From positions 1-45,471 of the forward strand of contig CAYUIS010000026.1 in the NCBI GenBank assembly GCA_964444825.1: a stretch of 45,471 nt of DNA, in the 5' to 3' direction. The stretch comes from CAYUIS01 sp964444825 (GTDB lineage Bacteria; Chloroflexota; Anaerolineae; B4-G1). The notes beneath the pieces are model-generated. The model was not told where the DNA came from. It did not search any database and saw only the letters and a list, made by a program, of their open reading frames with translations. Position numbers and translations under genes: made by a program. Positions within the stretch are counted from its first letter, which is position 1; each line of letters starts with the position of its first letter. Below, one piece after another: positions 7,397-15,251 of the stretch.

Positions 7397-8446
7397 CTAG
7401 ACCATCAACGCCTTTAGTTCATCCCGGGGCATTGGCTCAACAGTTAGCAAATCGGATTCCCCACCCTCCACCGTGCTGCTACTACGTATCTCCACGCGCA
7501 CGGCTGGTTCCCTCCCACCGTCGGAATAACCGGCGGTGATCCGCGCCGCCAATTCGATCTCTTCGTGTGACGCCTCCCCCGGCACCAGCGTGGTTGGACC
7601 TGGATGGTCCACTGTGGTGAGCAGGACACCCATCACACCGCAGCTTGCCAAAAACTCGTTCTCCCTCTGGTGCCGCCCGACAATCACCGCACGCTTGGTG
7701 GGCAAGCGAAGATGCCGTCCAAGCGCCAGGAGCTGCACCTGCTCCCGAGTCAACCCATCAGCTCCCTCGTGGGCCAAAAAGTCACGCAGACGACGTGAGT
7801 AAGTCTTGTCAATCAGGTAGCAACAGCCACCGGATGGCTGCGCATATTCTGTGAGGCCGAATTGCTCCGCCAAGGCAATCTGCCTTTTGCGCCCTCTGCC
7901 GCTGATATCGAATAGACTATCACGATCCACCCAACCTCTCTGTTCCGGCACAGTTAACTCCAGCAACTTGGCAGAAAGTGGTCGGAGCAAGTAACCCCGT
8001 AGCCCACTCTCCCGTTCAACGGTATTGAGGCTGGGTCGCATCTGGCTCTTGGGCCGCTGCCCGACCACCTCACCGGTGAAAACAAAGTGGCAGCCGTGTG
8101 CCTCCATCCAGGCCTTTGCTCGGCGGAGCAAAAAGATGCGGCAATCCACGCAAGGATTCATACCAGAACCATACCCATATCGTGGATTGAGCACCATCGG
8201 GATATAGTCATCAGTGACTTCTATGACTTCCAGATCGACTCCCAACGCGAGAGCTGCCCGTTCCGCATCCAAACGCGGGGCCAGTTCCCGCCCAGCTAAA
8301 CGGTTGCGCTCGACGTACGAGAAACCACTGCGAAAGTGGAGTGCGGTGACATCAATCCCCTGATCAAGCAGAACTCGAACGGCCAGCATACTGTCGAGGC
8401 CACCGGATAGCAGGCCCACAGCCTTGATACGATCTATCTTGTCCAT
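7397..8446 (-). CDS. PP-loop ATP pyrophosphatase, MnmA/ThiI-like tRNA thiolation homolog
   Basis: Cytosolic enzyme predicted to adenylate a substrate through an ATP-pyrophosphatase fold. The P-loop SGGLDS is at residues 14-19. A conserved cysteine pair, MNPCVDCRIF, follows at about 100, and a second cysteine pair lies in PSGGCCYLIDKTYS. This layout resembles tRNA 2-thiouridine or 4-thiouridine synthases, but the length (349 residues) and C-terminal half differ from canonical MnmA and ThiI. The ATG at 8446 is preferred because the family begins just before the P-loop. A TTG at 8506 would add 20 unlikely residues. The substrate is unknown, and the cysteines suggest sulfur transfer to tRNA. It is a single gene with no clear operon partner. 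Confidence 0.75.
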   Translation of the reverse strand: MDKIDRIKAVGLLSGGLDSMLAVRVLLDQGIDVTALHFRSGFSYVERNRLAGRELAPRLDAERAALALGVDLEVIEVTDDYIPMVLNPRYGYGSGMNPCVDCRIFLLRRAKAWMEAHGCHFVFTGEVVGQRPKSQMRPSLNTVERESGLRGYLLRPLSAKLLELTVPEQRGWVDRDSLFDISGRGRKRQIALAEQFGLTEYAQPSGGCCYLIDKTYSRRLRDFLAHEGADGLTREQVQLLALGRHLRLPTKRAVIVGRHQRENEFLASCGVMGVLLTTVDHPGPTTLVPGEASHEEIELAARITAGYSDGGREPAVRVEIRSSSTVEGGESDLLTVEPMPRDELKALMV

Positions 8447-8594
8447 TGTTCGAACAGGATACCACAGAGAGAAAATGTCGTCAACAAGCCAGGCCGTACG
8501 GTACAAACGTCAGAGCAAATCGGGGAAGGATGACACTAACACCCAATGAGCGCCTTCGGTATACTGGGGAGGACCACAGGGCGGACGATGAGAG

Positions 8595-8978
8595 ATGACA
8601 CCGACGCGACTGCTCATCATTGACGATCACGACGACGTGCGGGAGGCGCTAAAGGCCCGTTTGCACACTGCAACCGACGTCGAGATCGTGGGCTGCACCG
8701 GCTGCTGGCAGACCGGTCTGCAGAATGCCGTCAGACTGAAACCCCACGTCGTGCTGTTGGAGATCAAGCGGAGTGATGACCAAGGAATGGAGGCATTGCG
8801 CTGCCTGACCGAGCAGTGCCCCGCCATCAGCGTTGTCGTACTAACCTCATACCCTGACGCCGACGAACAATCCATAGCCCGGCGCATGGGAGCAGTACGC
8901 TATCTACTCAAGGACATTGATACGCCCCAACTCGTGCGCGAGATTCTGGCCTCCGTGCGGCCACAGGCGATGATCTAG
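8595..8978 (+). CDS. Receiver-only response regulator with Glu at the phosphorylation site
   Basis: Stand-alone CheY-like receiver of 127 residues with no output domain, closest in style to NarL/FixJ receivers. The acidic pair is present (IIDDHDD, D10 and D11), as are the Thr switch (VVLTSY, T84) and the Lys (YLLKD, K106). The phosphoacceptor position carries Glu56 (HVVLLEIKRS) where the family has Asp. An Asp-to-Glu change often mimics the phosphorylated form, so the protein may be permanently on, which is inferred. The ATG at 8595 follows a purine-rich GATGAGAG. It is convergent with greA and no kinase is next to it. Confidence 0.85.
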   Translation: MTPTRLLIIDDHDDVREALKARLHTATDVEIVGCTGCWQTGLQNAVRLKPHVVLLEIKRSDDQGMEALRCLTEQCPAISVVVLTSYPDADEQSIARRMGAVRYLLKDIDTPQLVREILASVRPQAMI

Positions 8979-8991
8979 ATTTGGCACAAGG

Positions 8992-9015
8992 GCCGACTGA
9001 ACACCACCAGTCGGC
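8992..9015. terminator. Hairpin between convergent genes
   Basis: GCCGACTG (8992-8999) pairs perfectly with CAGTCGGC (9008-9015) across an eight-base loop, just after the receiver gene stop and before the greA stop on the other strand. No strong T-run follows, so a weak or bidirectional terminator is the most that can be said. Confidence 0.4.
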
Positions 9016-9043
9016 GAGCGACAGAGCACCACCAGTCGGCGAG
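9002..9043. repeat. Two-copy direct repeat, 25-base period
   Basis: CACCACCAGTCGGCGAG occurs at 9002-9018 and again exactly at 9027-9043. The first copy overlaps the hairpin at 8992-9015. It lies in the short convergent intergenic space and looks like a small local duplication. Confidence 0.8.
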
Positions 9044-9050
9044 TCAGATC

Positions 9051-9524
9051 TCATTCGATATTCACGATCCGAAAGACGATCTCTCCGGCAGGGGCTTCCA
9101 CCGTCACAGTATCCCCTACCCCCTGCCCCAACAATGCCCGCCCAAGCGGTGACTCATCCGACACGTGTCCCCGGGCGGGATCTGCCTCAACAGGGCTCAC
9201 GATGCGGAAACTCTCCTCCTCTTCCACACCCTCTTCAATCACGGTCACTCGACTCCCCAGAGCAATCTGGTCGGTAGGGCCACCTTCTTCCATAACCACC
9301 GCGTTACGCAGCGTCATCTCGATGTGTTGGATACGCCCCTCCAGGAAACCCTGTTCCTCTTTCGCAGCCTGGTAGTCAGCGTTCTCCGAGAGATCACCCT
9401 GCTGGATCGCCCGGCGCAGTCGATCGGCCAGCGCAGGCCGTTTTTCGTTGACTAGACGATCAAGCTCCTGACCGAGATCCTCAATACCCTGTGCAGTCAT
9501 AGGGATAGGTTGACGAATATCCAT
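9051..9524 (-). CDS. greA: Transcription elongation factor GreA
   Basis: Rescues backtracked RNA polymerase by stimulating cleavage of the RNA 3' end. At 157 residues it is the normal length. The N-terminal coiled coil (residues about 8-80) includes LDRLVNEKRPALADRLRRA and the catalytic-tip acidic region GDLSENADYQAAKEEQ. The C-terminal FKBP-like domain has GSRVTVIEEG, the ISDESPLGRALLG-type block (here VSDESPLGRALLGQGVGD) and VEAPAGEIVFRIVNIE. The ATG at 9524 was chosen because the protein starts 8 residues before the coiled coil. No clear promoter was seen in the 75 bases before it. Confidence 0.96.
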   Translation of the reverse strand: MDIRQPIPMTAQGIEDLGQELDRLVNEKRPALADRLRRAIQQGDLSENADYQAAKEEQGFLEGRIQHIEMTLRNAVVMEEGGPTDQIALGSRVTVIEEGVEEEESFRIVSPVEADPARGHVSDESPLGRALLGQGVGDTVTVEAPAGEIVFRIVNIE

Positions 9525-9598
9525 TCCGCTTATTTCCCCTCATGAATCTGATCGTGACAAAAGATCTCGCCTCAATAGATGTCGTGCATGTGGGCACA

Positions 9599-10126
9599 CT
9601 ATGCAGGTAGGCGACCCTCGACACCCAGGTCCCGGAGGATCTCGGCCTGAGCCGTCCACATCAGTGCTCGACGCTCCTCCACAGTGTCGTCGTATCCCAG
9701 CAGATGCAGCACCCCATGGACGACGAGCAACTGCAGCTCTGCCTCCACATCGTGACCGGCCTCCAAAGCCTGCGCTTCCGCACGGCGATAGGAGATGACA
9801 ATGTCCCCGAGATACCGGGGCAGGTCTGGCATTCTGACGAAGGATTCACCCTGCTCCTCGCTATTCTCGTGAGGGAAGGCCTCGTAGGGGAAGGCCAGTA
9901 CATCGGTCGGCGCATCAACACCCCGGTACTGAAGGTTGAGTTCGTGCAACTCGGCATCACCGGACACCAAGACACACAGCTCGCACGGCCCCTCTATGCG
10001 CTCGTGGCTCAAGGTCGCCAACGCAGCCTGGTGCAGAATGTCCATTCGAACATGGGTCCTGAACGCTTCACCAACCTGGATCTCTATGACGTGGGCGGAT
10101 AGATCCGAGCCAGAGCCTGATCTCAC
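9599..10126 (-). CDS. ybeY: Endoribonuclease YbeY (rRNA maturation factor)
   Basis: Metal-dependent single-strand RNase acting in 16S rRNA 3' maturation and ribosome quality control. The family zinc motif appears as HGVLHLLGYDD at residues 137-147: His137 and His141 are present, but the third ligand, normally His, is Asp147. Other family blocks are present, such as LNLQYRGVDAPTDVLAFPY and LGDIVIS. The 175 residues include a short N-terminal extension. The GTG at 10126 overlaps the pgpH stop (GTGA), giving tight coupling with pgpH, which is its common neighbour in bacteria. Asp can bind zinc, so activity may be retained. Confidence 0.93.
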   Translation of the reverse strand: MRSGSGSDLSAHVIEIQVGEAFRTHVRMDILHQAALATLSHERIEGPCELCVLVSGDAELHELNLQYRGVDAPTDVLAFPYEAFPHENSEEQGESFVRMPDLPRYLGDIVISYRRAEAQALEAGHDVEAELQLLVVHGVLHLLGYDDTVEERRALMWTAQAEILRDLGVEGRLPA

Positions 10127-12327
10127 TGATCGGCCGCCTTCTGGGCTGGTGGATATTTGATACGGGGATGGAAGACACCTTTCAGAACCGAGACAAAGGT
10201 CTCACGCACCAGATCAAGATCCCGCAAAGTGAGATCGCATTCGCTCAGTTGACCATCGGAGACACGCTGATCGATGATTCTGTTGACGATTTCTGCAACT
10301 TCTTGCGCGCTGCTCGGGCGCGCAGAACGCACAGTCGCCTCGCAACCATCGGCAAGCATCACCAAGGCGGTCTCCCTGCTCTGGGGTTTGGGGCCAATAT
10401 GATGAAAGTCATCAGGGTTAACCAGCGCCGGGTCGTCCGCCTGCTGCAAAGCCTTGTTGTAAAGGAAACTCACCCAATTGGTGCCATGGTGCTCAGGAAT
10501 GAACGCCCGCACCCGTTGGGGCAGCCGATAGCGCCGCGCCAGCTCCAACCCATCCCTGACATGGCCAATGATGACCTCGGCACTGGTCTCTGGGTCAAGA
10601 CGATCGTGAGGATTCACGCCCTCGACCTGATTCTCTGTGAAAAAGTATGGGCGAGCGATCTTGCCCACGTCGTGATAATAGGCACCCACCCGGGTGAGCA
10701 TCGCATTGGCGCCGATCTGCTCGGCCGCTTGCTCAGCCAGGTTGGCCACCATCAGACTATGATGATAAGTGGCAGGGGCTTCGCGAAGCAGCCGCTTTAG
10801 GAGAGGATGATCGGGACGGCCTAACTCGACGAGCCGCATCGTGGTCGTTATGTCGAATAACGGGCCGACGAGAAACAGCCCACCCAACGCTAGACTGGCC
10901 GAGATGCCCCCGTTCGCCAGACCGCTCAGTGCGGTGACGACCAGATCCCCTGGCAGGGTAATGCCCTGGAGCAGATAGATGATAACGATCACGACCGCCT
11001 GCGTCAGTGCAGCATACGCACCCGCACGAAAGAGCGCACTGATGCGCTCCACGCGGCCCAGAGTGAGGGCCGCAACCACCCCACCCGAAGTAGCATAGAC
11101 GACCATCTCCCAGGAGTTGTCAGCGATGATGCCAACAGCACCGCCGAGATACATAGCGGTCGCCACGCCCGCCTGCGGCCCCAGGGTCGCTGTCATCAAC
11201 ATCGCCAAGGTTGGAGTTGGTGCAATGTAACGCAGCACCACCCCCCCGGGCACCATCAGCCCAGCGGCCAGCACCGACAGCGAGGTCGACAGCACCAGGA
11301 GGAAAGCCTGCTGGCCATTCCAAAGCACTTTGGGCTGGAAGCGGGACAGGTACAGACCAAGAAACAGGGTCAACATCACGGCCAGGAGGCCGGCAGCCGC
11401 CCAGTCTGTCCACCCTACGCCCGGCTGCCGCAACCCCAGTTGATCCAGCGCTTCGATATCCAGCGCCGAGACACGCGCACCCTCGCGCACGATGATCTGG
11501 CCGGCCTCAAAAGTACGCAGAACAGGGGGCACTTGCTCCCGAGCGCGGGCCTGGGCCTCGGCAGTGGCAGCCGGATGAAGGAAGGAGTTGGGCACCAGGA
11601 AACGCTGCGCCAGGGCTATGGTAGCGGCCGTTTCCTCGTCCGAGAGATCGAGACTGACCATAGCGGGCACCCCCGCCAAGGACTCTTCCAGACGCCCGTC
11701 GCGAATGTCGCGGCGCATTCCCTGGTCGACAATATCGAGGATCTCCCGCTGGACCCGATCCCAACTCGCATCGGAGAGGGCCAGCAGTTCGTCCAGCGTG
11801 TCCGGGGAAAGACCGGACAGCTCCGTTGCAGCCAGAATCCAGCCTTGCTGCTGCGCAGGTGAAGCCAAGGGGTCAGCACGTATGGATCCCAAATAGTCGA
11901 GAACCTGGCGGGCACGATCAAGTTGCTGACGGGCTGTAGCAGGATCGGGAAGGGTATAGATTGGCTCAACGCTGTCGGCGGCTCGCTGCCGAGCTTCTGC
12001 ACCGAGGATTCCACTCTCGTAAGTCGCACGACGGGGAGCCCGGATATCCTGAGGAGCCACGAATCCCTCCTCTATCTCCAGCCGCCCGGTGGGCAACAGC
12101 GAATCGGGCAGCAGTGGAAGCACCATTACCACGGTCGTAACCGTGGCTAGCGCGCCGCCTAACAGAACCACGCGCAGCCATGGCCACCACCTGGGCTCAT
12201 CCCGACGCCCGCGTGATTCCTCTTGCTTGCCCCTGGTATTGATCGCGTTTGTACTCACAGCTTGACTAGGATTGACAAGAGGGAGCACACGCGGCGCTCC
12301 CTCTTTATCTATCGGTATCACACCCAT
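10123..12327 (-). CDS. pgpH: 7TM-HD phosphohydrolase, PgpH-like c-di-AMP phosphodiesterase
   Basis: Membrane protein of 734 residues. One helix near residues 50-72 is followed by an extracytoplasmic 7TMR-HD domain (about 80-300), then a block of seven helices (about 305-500), and a cytosolic HD domain. HD residues are visible in ATYHHSLMVANLAEQAAE, in VGAYYHDVGKIARPYFFTEN, and as paired His in IIGHV and IPEHHGTNWV. In Listeria this family degrades the second messenger c-di-AMP. The N-terminal about 45 residues are polar. It sits between the yqeY remnant and ybeY, which it overlaps by four bases. Family membership is firm, and the substrate is inferred from the family. Confidence 0.92.
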   Translation of the reverse strand: MGVIPIDKEGAPRVLPLVNPSQAVSTNAINTRGKQEESRGRRDEPRWWPWLRVVLLGGALATVTTVVMVLPLLPDSLLPTGRLEIEEGFVAPQDIRAPRRATYESGILGAEARQRAADSVEPIYTLPDPATARQQLDRARQVLDYLGSIRADPLASPAQQQGWILAATELSGLSPDTLDELLALSDASWDRVQREILDIVDQGMRRDIRDGRLEESLAGVPAMVSLDLSDEETAATIALAQRFLVPNSFLHPAATAEAQARAREQVPPVLRTFEAGQIIVREGARVSALDIEALDQLGLRQPGVGWTDWAAAGLLAVMLTLFLGLYLSRFQPKVLWNGQQAFLLVLSTSLSVLAAGLMVPGGVVLRYIAPTPTLAMLMTATLGPQAGVATAMYLGGAVGIIADNSWEMVVYATSGGVVAALTLGRVERISALFRAGAYAALTQAVVIVIIYLLQGITLPGDLVVTALSGLANGGISASLALGGLFLVGPLFDITTTMRLVELGRPDHPLLKRLLREAPATYHHSLMVANLAEQAAEQIGANAMLTRVGAYYHDVGKIARPYFFTENQVEGVNPHDRLDPETSAEVIIGHVRDGLELARRYRLPQRVRAFIPEHHGTNWVSFLYNKALQQADDPALVNPDDFHHIGPKPQSRETALVMLADGCEATVRSARPSSAQEVAEIVNRIIDQRVSDGQLSECDLTLRDLDLVRETFVSVLKGVFHPRIKYPPAQKAADQ

Positions 12328-12340
12328 CCTGCGAGTGCGG

Positions 12341-12585
12341 CTACTCAGCCAGCAACTCGCGCACGACTTGGTTCACAATGCGCCCAACGGCACGCCCTCT
12401 GAGCTTTGACCTCAATTCGCGCATCACCGGGCCCATCCCCCCCATTACCAGTCGCCCCGACCTCCTCAATGACCTGACGAGCCTCCTCAGCGATCTCCTC
12501 ACGAGAGAGGAACTTGGGCAGGTATTCTTCAAGGATCGCGCGCTCGAAGTGCATCCTTGAGATCATCCCGGAGCCGTTGTTTCAG
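12341..12585 (-). pseudogene. yqeY: yqeY remnant (GatB/YqeY domain) with internal deletion and frameshifts
   Basis: Three reading frames must be joined to recover YqeY. Frame one from 12585 encodes LKQRLRDDLKDALRARD, the usual N-terminus, and stops at 12529-12531. Frame two encodes AILEEYLPKFLSREEIAEEA up to about 12445. Frame three encodes GGMGPVMRELRSKLRGRA and ends RELLAE at 12341. The N-terminal piece joins the AILEEYLP piece at a GCGCGAT sequence, so roughly 65 codons of the usual 150-residue protein are missing. The second shift falls at a run of seven C (12437-12443). No ATG, GTG or TTG lies before the first codon. rpsU-yqeY is a common pair, which supports a decayed gene. An assembly error could explain the homopolymer shift but hardly the deletion. 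Confidence 0.85.
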
Positions 12586-12594
12586 ACCCGCAAC

Positions 12595-12801
12595 CTATCC
12601 AAAGCGCCGCCGCTCTTTGATCGTTTGGCGGCGACTCTTGCGCAACTTGGCCGCCTTCTTGCGCTTGCGAATCACGCTCGGCTTCTCGAAGAAACGACGA
12701 CGACGTACCTCCGACATCACACGGTCAGACTGGACCTTCTTGTTGAAACGCCTCAACAAAGAATCGAAGGACTCGCCATCCTCGATCATAACTTTGGTCA
12801 C
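12595..12801 (-). CDS. rpsU: 30S ribosomal protein S21
   Basis: Small basic protein near the anti-Shine-Dalgarno end of 16S rRNA. The 68 residues begin VTKVMIEDGESFDSLLRRFN, exactly the S21 N-terminus, followed by VRRRRFFEKPSVIRKRKKAA and a Lys/Arg-rich tail. The GTG at 12801 is chosen because a purine tract (GAGGGGGGAGAA) precedes it at the right distance. Longer in-frame readings upstream would translate the promoter. Its promoter is a perfect consensus at 12859-12887 and its leader carries a hairpin. The yqeY remnant starts ten bases downstream. Confidence 0.96.
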   Translation of the reverse strand: MTKVMIEDGESFDSLLRRFNKKVQSDRVMSEVRRRRFFEKPSVIRKRKKAAKLRKSRRQTIKERRRFG

Positions 12802-12825
12802 TTGCGTTCTCCCCCCTCTCCATAC

Positions 12826-12847
12826 CCGGTCCAAGACCGGTTTTTTT
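12826..12847. promoter_or_regulatory. Leader hairpin upstream of rpsU with flanking T7 on the plus strand
   Basis: CCGGTC (12826-12831), loop CAA, GACCGG (12835-12840), then seven T on the plus strand. In the rpsU mRNA (minus strand) it is a six-bp hairpin a few bases from the predicted 5' end, preceded by seven A. On the plus strand it has the form of an intrinsic terminator, which would stop antisense transcription heading out of rpsU. Either role is possible. Confidence 0.5.
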
Positions 12848-12858
12848 GATCGAAAATG

Positions 12859-12887
12859 ATTATAATCGGGCACTAGGGACTTGTCAA
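12859..12887 (-). promoter_or_regulatory. Perfect consensus sigma-70 promoter of rpsU
   Basis: Minus-strand TTGACA (12882-12887), exactly 17 bases, TATAAT (12859-12864). Both boxes are 6/6. The expected transcription start is near 12852, giving a leader of about 50 nt before the GTG at 12801. Confidence 0.9.
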
Positions 12888-12963
12888 GCACACAAAGAAC
12901 CGGCACGCCGGCAAATCGACCACCGATCCGGTCCAAGTCAGTTTGCTGAGCGGACAGAATGGG

Positions 12964-13623
12964 CTACCCGGGAAGCGATCCCGGCTCCCACACGTGGACG
13001 ACCTGGATGCCCTCTGCAGCCAGTTCTTGTAACACGGTCTCGCGATCCACGCCCTCCAGGCGAAAAGCTACGACCCGATCCTTGTGCTGCTCTCCCCAGA
13101 ACGTACCCAGCGAGTGGATGTTGCCTCCCAAGGCAGCGACGCGACTCGTGACGTGGGCCAGACTTCCTACTTCTTCCGGAACGACAACCGTGATCCGCAG
13201 CGACGGGTGTCCTCCACCTAGCCCTTCGACGAACACGCGAAAGATATCTGTATCGCTGATGATGCCGACCAATTCATCATCCTCGACAATAGGCAGACAC
13301 CCGATATGATTGTCTATCATCACTCTTGCAGCCTCTTCAATGGGGAGATCGGGCCCGACGGTGACGACCTCACCTTGTAGGATTTGACCAAGCTTTGTGC
13401 GTGATAGAATATAGTCGACCTCAAAGACACTGAGGGTCGTGCTGGAGGTAGGGGACGCATAGACCAGGCTTTTCTCAGTTACGATGCCGACCAGCTTCCG
13501 ATTCTCATCCAGGACCGGCAGATGACGAAATGGACTGTCACGGACTAGATCCAAAGCATCCTTGAGGCTTGTGTCAGTCGTGACGGTGACAGGATTGGGA
13601 CTCATGCGATCTTTGACTAGCAT
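12964..13623 (-). CDS. CBS-CBS-ACT domain protein (AcuB-like)
   Basis: Cytosolic regulatory protein of 219 residues. The first CBS repeat is at about 1-55 (VKDRMSPNPVTVTTDTSLKD to LVGIVTEKSL), the second at about 78-133 (PIEEAARVMIDNHIGCLPIV to GIISDTDIF), and an ACT domain at about 142-210 (LRITVVVPEEVGSLAHVTSR). The architecture matches the AcuB group, where CBS binds adenine nucleotides and ACT may bind an amino acid. No acetoin genes are nearby, so the AcuB name gives architecture and not function. It is the last gene of the lipoprotein-mtaB-HIT operon, 20 bases after the HIT gene. The ATG at 13623 follows an AGGAGAAAA ribosome site. Confidence 0.88.
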   Translation of the reverse strand: MLVKDRMSPNPVTVTTDTSLKDALDLVRDSPFRHLPVLDENRKLVGIVTEKSLVYASPTSSTTLSVFEVDYILSRTKLGQILQGEVVTVGPDLPIEEAARVMIDNHIGCLPIVEDDELVGIISDTDIFRVFVEGLGGGHPSLRITVVVPEEVGSLAHVTSRVAALGGNIHSLGTFWGEQHKDRVVAFRLEGVDRETVLQELAAEGIQVVHVWEPGSLPG

Positions 13624-13643
13624 ACTTTTCTCCTTAGGACATG

Positions 13644-13985
13644 TTATCCAGGCGGCCAGCCCAATGGCCTTCCGCCCAGCAGGTGGACGTGCAAGTGGAA
13701 TACCGACTGTCCGGCCCGAGCACCGTTGTTGATGACCAAGCGGTAACCGTCGACGATATGCTCTTGCTCAGCCAGTTGGCGGGCGACAACAAATAGCTTT
13801 CCCAGCAGCCCGGCATCAACCGGTTCCACGTGGGCTACACCAACAATGTGTCGGTTGGGCACAATGAGTATGTGGACAGGCGCACGGGGATTGATATCGT
13901 AAAAGGCTGTCACATCCTCATCTTGATATAGGATGCGGGCCAGAGCCTCGGCACGCACGATTTGGCAAAAAATACAGTCACTCAC
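13644..13985 (-). CDS. HIT family (histidine triad) nucleotide hydrolase
   Basis: HINT-type phosphoramidase of about 113 residues that hydrolyses AMP-linked substrates. The N-terminus SDCIFCQIVRAEALARILYQ holds the CIFC zinc-type pair, and the C-terminus has the catalytic triad motif HLHVHLLGG. Between them is PVHILIVPNRHIVGVAHV. The GTG at 13985 is preferred over an upstream start at 14036 because family members begin a few residues before CIFC and because it lies four bases after the mtaB stop, giving translational coupling. Confidence 0.93.
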   Translation of the reverse strand: MSDCIFCQIVRAEALARILYQDEDVTAFYDINPRAPVHILIVPNRHIVGVAHVEPVDAGLLGKLFVVARQLAEQEHIVDGYRLVINNGARAGQSVFHLHVHLLGGRPLGWPPG

Positions 13986-13989
13986 TGCG

Positions 13990-15246
13990 CTATTCCTCAA
14001 TAATCTCACCGACCAAACAGCCATTCTGAACCGCACGGAGCCGCGTGAGGGTCAGGCGATTGTGCCAGTCGCCATGCCCTTGGGCGACAACGCGCAGGTA
14101 ATTGTCGGTCAGACCAGTCCACGTACCATCGGAGCGTCTCTGCTCCCATAGAACCGCCATCTCACGTCCCACAAACTGCTGGCGAAAACGCAGGGCCTGT
14201 CCGGCTGCCAATCCAAGCATCTCCCGGGCACGGGCATTGCGGGCCGCACGTGGAATCTGGTTCGGCAGGCGCGCCGCAGGCGTGCCTGGTCGCGGCGAGT
14301 ACGGAAAGACATGCAGCCGTGCAAACTCCATCGTAGCTACAAAATCGTAGCTGGCGCGGAAAGCGGCTTCCTCCTCACCCGGGAACCCCGCGATGACGTC
14401 GGTTGTCACTGCCAGGTCGGGGATGACCTCGCGGGCAGCTTTGATCAGTGAAGCAAATCCTGCCGTGGTCGTACGACGTCCCATACGCCGCAAGGTCTCG
14501 TCACATCCTGCCTGCAGGGGCACGTGGAGTTGGCGACACAACCGTGAATCCTCCCACAGCCGAAAGAAAGCAGCGTCGAGTTCCCAGGGTTCCAGCGATG
14601 AGAGGCGCAGGCGAGGCAGATCGGTATGAGCCAGCACCGTGTCGACCAATGTGGTCAACCCATTCGACAACCCCAAATCGCGCCCGTAGCTCCCCAGATT
14701 CACACCGGTCAACACGGCCTCACGACAACCAGAAGCAACCAACGCCTGCACTTGGACCACAACTTCAGACAGCGGATGGCTGCGGCTCGGCCCTCGCAGT
14801 GAGCGTACAATACAATACGTGCAGTGATTATCGCAGCCATCCTGCACTTTTACAAAGGCGCGGGTCCGAAGGCGTGGGGAGATCCCTCCATTGTCTGTGC
14901 CAGATGAAACGGACGCGGGCTCAATGATGTCCACCGCCCGCTCCTTGTCTTCATTCGATACCACCCAGGCGACGCCCGGCAGGTCGGCACAACGTTGGGG
15001 GGAGTAGGTCGCATAGCAGCCAACCACAGCAATGCGGACCATAGGATTAGCGCGAGCCAAGGACCGGATACGCTGACGCGATTTGCGCTCTGCCAGGGCG
15101 GTAACAGCACACGTGTTGACCACGCAGATATCCGCCTGGGCAGGGTCATCCACTATGGTGTGCCCAGATGCCGCAAATCGACGCAATAGGCTCTCCAATT
15201 CGCTCTGATTCACGCGGCAGCCCAAGCTCTCGAAATGGACGTTCAT
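13990..15246 (-). CDS. mtaB: tRNA t6A37 methylthiotransferase MtaB
   Basis: Radical-SAM enzyme that adds a methylthio group to N6-threonylcarbamoyl-adenosine 37 of tRNAs reading ANN codons. In the 418 residues, the auxiliary-cluster cysteines are Cys10 (SLGCRVNQ), Cys46 (VNTCAV) and Cys77 (VVGCYA). The radical-SAM triad CxxxCxxC is at 138-145 (DGCDNHCTYCIV). A C-terminal TRAM-like domain occupies about 345-415. GCRVNQ and the TRAFVKVQDGC lead distinguish MtaB from MiaB and RimO. Downstream, the HIT gene starts four bases after the stop. Upstream, the lipoprotein gene ends five bases before the start, so all are in one operon. Confidence 0.95.
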   Translation of the reverse strand: MNVHFESLGCRVNQSELESLLRRFAASGHTIVDDPAQADICVVNTCAVTALAERKSRQRIRSLARANPMVRIAVVGCYATYSPQRCADLPGVAWVVSNEDKERAVDIIEPASVSSGTDNGGISPRLRTRAFVKVQDGCDNHCTYCIVRSLRGPSRSHPLSEVVVQVQALVASGCREAVLTGVNLGSYGRDLGLSNGLTTLVDTVLAHTDLPRLRLSSLEPWELDAAFFRLWEDSRLCRQLHVPLQAGCDETLRRMGRRTTTAGFASLIKAAREVIPDLAVTTDVIAGFPGEEEAAFRASYDFVATMEFARLHVFPYSPRPGTPAARLPNQIPRAARNARAREMLGLAAGQALRFRQQFVGREMAVLWEQRRSDGTWTGLTDNYLRVVAQGHGDWHNRLTLTRLRAVQNGCLVGEIIEE

Positions 15247-15251
15247 CCCGC

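Noticed and set aside
12802..12936. Longer N-terminus of S21
   Set aside because: It would translate the perfect promoter and the leader hairpin; S21 starts at the GTG at 12801.
13986..14036. Longer N-terminus of the HIT protein
   Set aside because: It overlaps the end of mtaB, and the family begins just before CIFC.
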